Source: Oxalobacter formigenes (lineage in GTDB: Bacteria; Pseudomonadota; Gammaproteobacteria; Burkholderiales; Burkholderiaceae_D). From it: DNA of 44,997 nt. The stretch spans positions 30,680 to 75,676 of the forward strand of contig JAHYZB010000036.1 of NCBI GenBank assembly GCA_019424645.1. The letters run 5' to 3'. This document shows, piece by piece, positions 42,792 to 44,997 of this stretch. Below the pieces are notes generated by a model. That model was not told where the DNA came from, did not search any database, and was given only the letters and a program-made list of their open reading frames with translations. Position 1 is the first letter of the stretch; every line of letters starts with the position of its first letter. Position numbers and translations under genes: made by a program.

Positions 42792-44315
42792 TTGACAAAT
42801 CCATCATCTGACAAGACTCAAAATTCGCAGGAAATAAACAGTTCTTTACCGGCTAACTCCAACAGACAACTGGGTGTGCTGGCGATGACGCTTCTTGTGG
42901 TGAGTGCCATGTTTGGAGGCGGAGTCTACAATATTCCCCAGAACATGGCGCAATCTGCAGCTCTTGGCTCCATTCTTATAGCGTGGATCATAACCATCCT
43001 TGGGATTTTCTTTCTCGCAAGAACATTTCAGATACTTGCCGAGGTCCGTCCAGACATGACGTCAGGCATTTACATGTATTCCCGTGCCGGTTTTGGAAAG
43101 ATGGTTGGTTTTCTTATGGCGTGGGGTTACTGGATGTCAGTTGCATTCGGAAACGTCAGTTACGCTGTTTTGCTCATGGATGCTGTCAACTACTTTTTTC
43201 CACCTTATTTTGCCGGAGGAAATACCTGACAGGCTATCGTCGTGGCCTCTGTCATCATCTGGTCACTCCGGATTTTTGTATTGCAGGGTGTGAAAACCGC
43301 TTCCATAATAAATAATATCGGCACGATTGCCAAATTTGTTCCAATCATCCTGTTCATTTTCATTACAGCATACTTCAGTTTCCGGGGACATCTTTTCGGA
43401 TCGGACTTCTGGGGACATTTCAGTAATCGAACTCTGCACGACAGGCCTCTTGACGATATTTTCACGCAGATCAAAAGCACGATGCTGGTCACGTTGTGGA
43501 TGTATATCGGTATCGAAGGGGCTGTCGTGATGTCCGACAAAGCCACACCCCGGACTGTAAGCCGCGCTACCATTTTGGGTTTTATGATCGTTTCCGTACT
43601 CTATGTTTTTGTTTCCGTTCTACCTTTCGGATTCATGTCACAGGGTGAACTTGCGACTCTTGCACCGCCTTCCACCGCCGCAATCCTGAAACGAATCGTC
43701 GGCACGTGGGGCGAAGTCGTCATCAATCTGGGTATAGTGATCGCACTGTTGACCTCATGGCTTGTCTGGACATTACTCGTTGCCCAATTGCCATGGGCAT
43801 GCGCAAAAGACGGCACATTCCCGAAAGTATTTGCCAGGACCAATGCCAATGGCGTCCCCTCTGTGTCTCTTTGGGTTTCAGCTATCATCATGCAACTTGC
43901 CATGCTTCTTGTCTATTTCGCAAATAATGCGTGGAATGTCATGCTCTCCATTACGGGAGTGGTGATTTTACCTGCTTACATCGGCTCTGCAGCTTATTTA
44001 TGGAAACTGATCTGGACGAAGCAGTATCCTGAAAAAGCCATCTATAGTGCAAGAATGTCTCTTGTTGTCAGTGTGACAGCAACCCTGTATGGGATATGGC
44101 TCATTTATTCAGCAGGATTGCAATATTTGCTGGCAGGTACGTTCATTTATGCAATCGGGCTTGCTATCTTCATGTGGGCACGCAAGGAAAAGGCGCCAAA
44201 TGAACCCGTTTTCACAAAAATCGAACTCATTATCGCTGTCGCACTAGCTGTCATGGCACTTATTGCTCTCTGGATGTTGTTTACTGGAAAACTGCCTCTG
44301 GTTTATACCGGCTGA
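42792..44315 (+). pseudogene. ArcD-like amino-acid antiporter gene interrupted by one in-frame TGA
   Basis: The full frame would encode about 507 residues of an APC-superfamily basic amino-acid/polyamine antiporter, similar to ArcD arginine/ornithine exchangers. Visible are MFGGGVYNIPQNMAQSAALG, RPDMTSGIYMYSRAGFGKMV and GYWMSVAFGNVSYAVLLMD, and about twelve hydrophobic helices. The start is TTG (42792) with AAAGGAT upstream. At 43227-43229 a TGA follows FAGGNT; the downstream paralogue has TGG (Trp) there, and the frame after it is intact for 361 codons. This is one TGG-to-TGA change with no frameshift. Possible causes are a recent nonsense mutation, a sequencing error, or low-level readthrough (the context is TGA-C). 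Without readthrough only a 145-residue N-terminal fragment is made. Confidence 0.9.
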
Positions 44316-44484
44316 TTTGAGAATACACAAAAAAAAGCCGGAATAACCCCCATATATGACGTTCATTTATCAAATGACCACTTGTTACTGATATCCGCCT
44401 TTTACACTCGAAAAAAAGGAACTCATGCAACGGTTCGCTTGTCTTTTTCTTTAGGTTTGAAAATATGTCAATTAAGGAGAAATT

Positions 44485-44997
44485 ATGGCGGATTCATCTT
44501 CCGGCAACACAGGGAATAATGCTCCAGACGTTAATGTGAGTACAGCAGGGAATGCCAAAAAACAGTTAGGCGTCCTTGCCATGACCCTTCTTGTCGTCAG
44601 TGCCATGTTCGGTGGCGGAGTATTCAATATTCCGCAAAACATGGCCCAGTCAGCCGCTCTGGGCGCTGTTCTCATTGCATGGGGCGTGACCATTTCGGGA
44701 ATTTTCTTTCTTGCAAGAACATTTCAGGTGCTCGCAGACGTCCGACCTGATATGACCTCGGGAATTTACATGTATTCCCGGGCAGGGTTCGGCAAACTCG
44801 TCGGTTTTCTGATCGCGTGGGGATACTGGATGTCAACTGCATTCGGTAATGTCGGTTATGCCGTTCTGTTGATGGATGCCCTGAACTATTTCTTTCCTCC
44901 TTACTTCGCAGGGGGCAATACATGGGAAGCGGTACTTTTGGCTTCCGTCGTCATCTGGACTTTGAGTCTCTTTGTCATGCGAGGCATTACCGGCGCC
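44485..44997 (+). CDS. ArcD-like amino-acid antiporter, 3' truncated by window end
   Basis: The first 171 residues of an APC-superfamily basic amino-acid antiporter closely related to the preceding interrupted gene. After a polar, Ser/Asn-rich N-terminus (~27 residues), QLGVLAMTLLVVSAMFGGGV starts the first membrane helix with the substrate-binding GGG loop. IPQNMAQSAALG, RPDMTSGIYMYSRAGFGKLV, GYWMSTAFGNVGYAVLLMD and FAGGNTWEAVLLASVVIW follow. AAGGAGA lies four bases before the ATG. ArcD-type carriers exchange arginine for ornithine or related pairs across the inner membrane, saving energy. The substrate cannot be settled from half a protein. Confidence 0.93.
   Translation, partial: MADSSSGNTGNNAPDVNVSTAGNAKKQLGVLAMTLLVVSAMFGGGVFNIPQNMAQSAALGAVLIAWGVTISGIFFLARTFQVLADVRPDMTSGIYMYSRAGFGKLVGFLIAWGYWMSTAFGNVGYAVLLMDALNYFFPPYFAGGNTWEAVLLASVVIWTLSLFVMRGITGA

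Noticed and set aside
43227..43229. TGA as a selenocysteine codon
   Set aside because: The aligned paralogue has Trp, membrane antiporters are not selenoproteins, and no stable stem-loop follows at the distance of a bacterial SECIS element.
1..44997. CRISPR array or insertion sequence
   Set aside because: No regularly spaced identical repeats and no transposase with a catalytic core were seen; the Mu-type protein has only the DNA-binding domain.

Overview
This window is chromosomal DNA of a Gram-negative betaproteobacterium. The rimP-nusA-infB-rbfA-truB-typA cluster, the hupB/tRNA-Val/tRNA-Asp/ppiD block, separate glyQ and glyS genes, an H-NS protein of the short Burkholderiales type and the moderate GC content fit Oxalobacteraceae, most likely a close relative of Oxalobacter. 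The species is inferred, because there is no rRNA in the window. Most of the window is housekeeping sequence, with accessory material at about 4.2-5.8 kb, 25.6-29.4 kb and 40.4-45 kb.

Layout. 1-4.2 kb: the 3' part of a PAS-GGDEF-EAL protein, a CBS-pair protein, an OsmC-like protein, a methyltransferase and a small membrane protein. 4.2-5.8 kb: an isolated AT-rich gene resembling AIPR/DGQHR-type proteins, closed at both ends by perfect inverted-repeat terminators. 5.85-9.5 kb (minus strand): hotdog thioesterase, ppiD, tRNA-Asp, tRNA-Val, hupB. 9.5-18 kb (minus strand): the rimP-to-typA operon for translation and ribosome maturation. 18-22.8 kb: parE and parC (topoisomerase IV), divergent from rimP across a 500-bp gap. 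That gap holds a minus-strand promoter plus terminator unit and a compact potential three-way RNA junction. 23-25.6 kb: a PAS-rich GGDEF-EAL protein. 25.6-28.9 kb: lipoprotein, RidA-like protein, a hypothetical protein, yaaA, a PIN-domain protein and an H-NS protein. 29.4-40.4 kb (plus strand): galU, pepN, fbp, glyQ, glyS, gmhB, plsC, a YgjP-type metallopeptidase and gloA. 40.5-45 kb: a Mu-type DNA-binding protein, an 850-bp non-coding stretch full of repeats and hairpins, an HTH protein, tRNA-Ser(GCU), and two tandem ArcD-like amino-acid antiporter genes. The first antiporter gene is interrupted by a TGA in place of a conserved Trp codon; the second runs off the window.

Most interesting points. 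(1) The two GGDEF-EAL proteins are degenerate in opposite halves: the first has lost the metal-binding Asp of its GGDEF domain but keeps every EAL catalytic residue, while the second keeps GGDEF plus an inhibitory site but has lost two EAL catalytic acids. They probably act as phosphodiesterase and diguanylate cyclase, respectively. (2) A single in-frame TGA interrupts an otherwise intact antiporter gene beside its intact paralogue. (3) There are candidate small RNAs or leaders ahead of rimP and parE and in the 41-kb gap. (4) Repeated 10-bp boxes lie upstream of the Mu-type regulator. (5) A lone AIPR-like gene is a possible phage-defence gene. No complete multi-gene novel system is evident.
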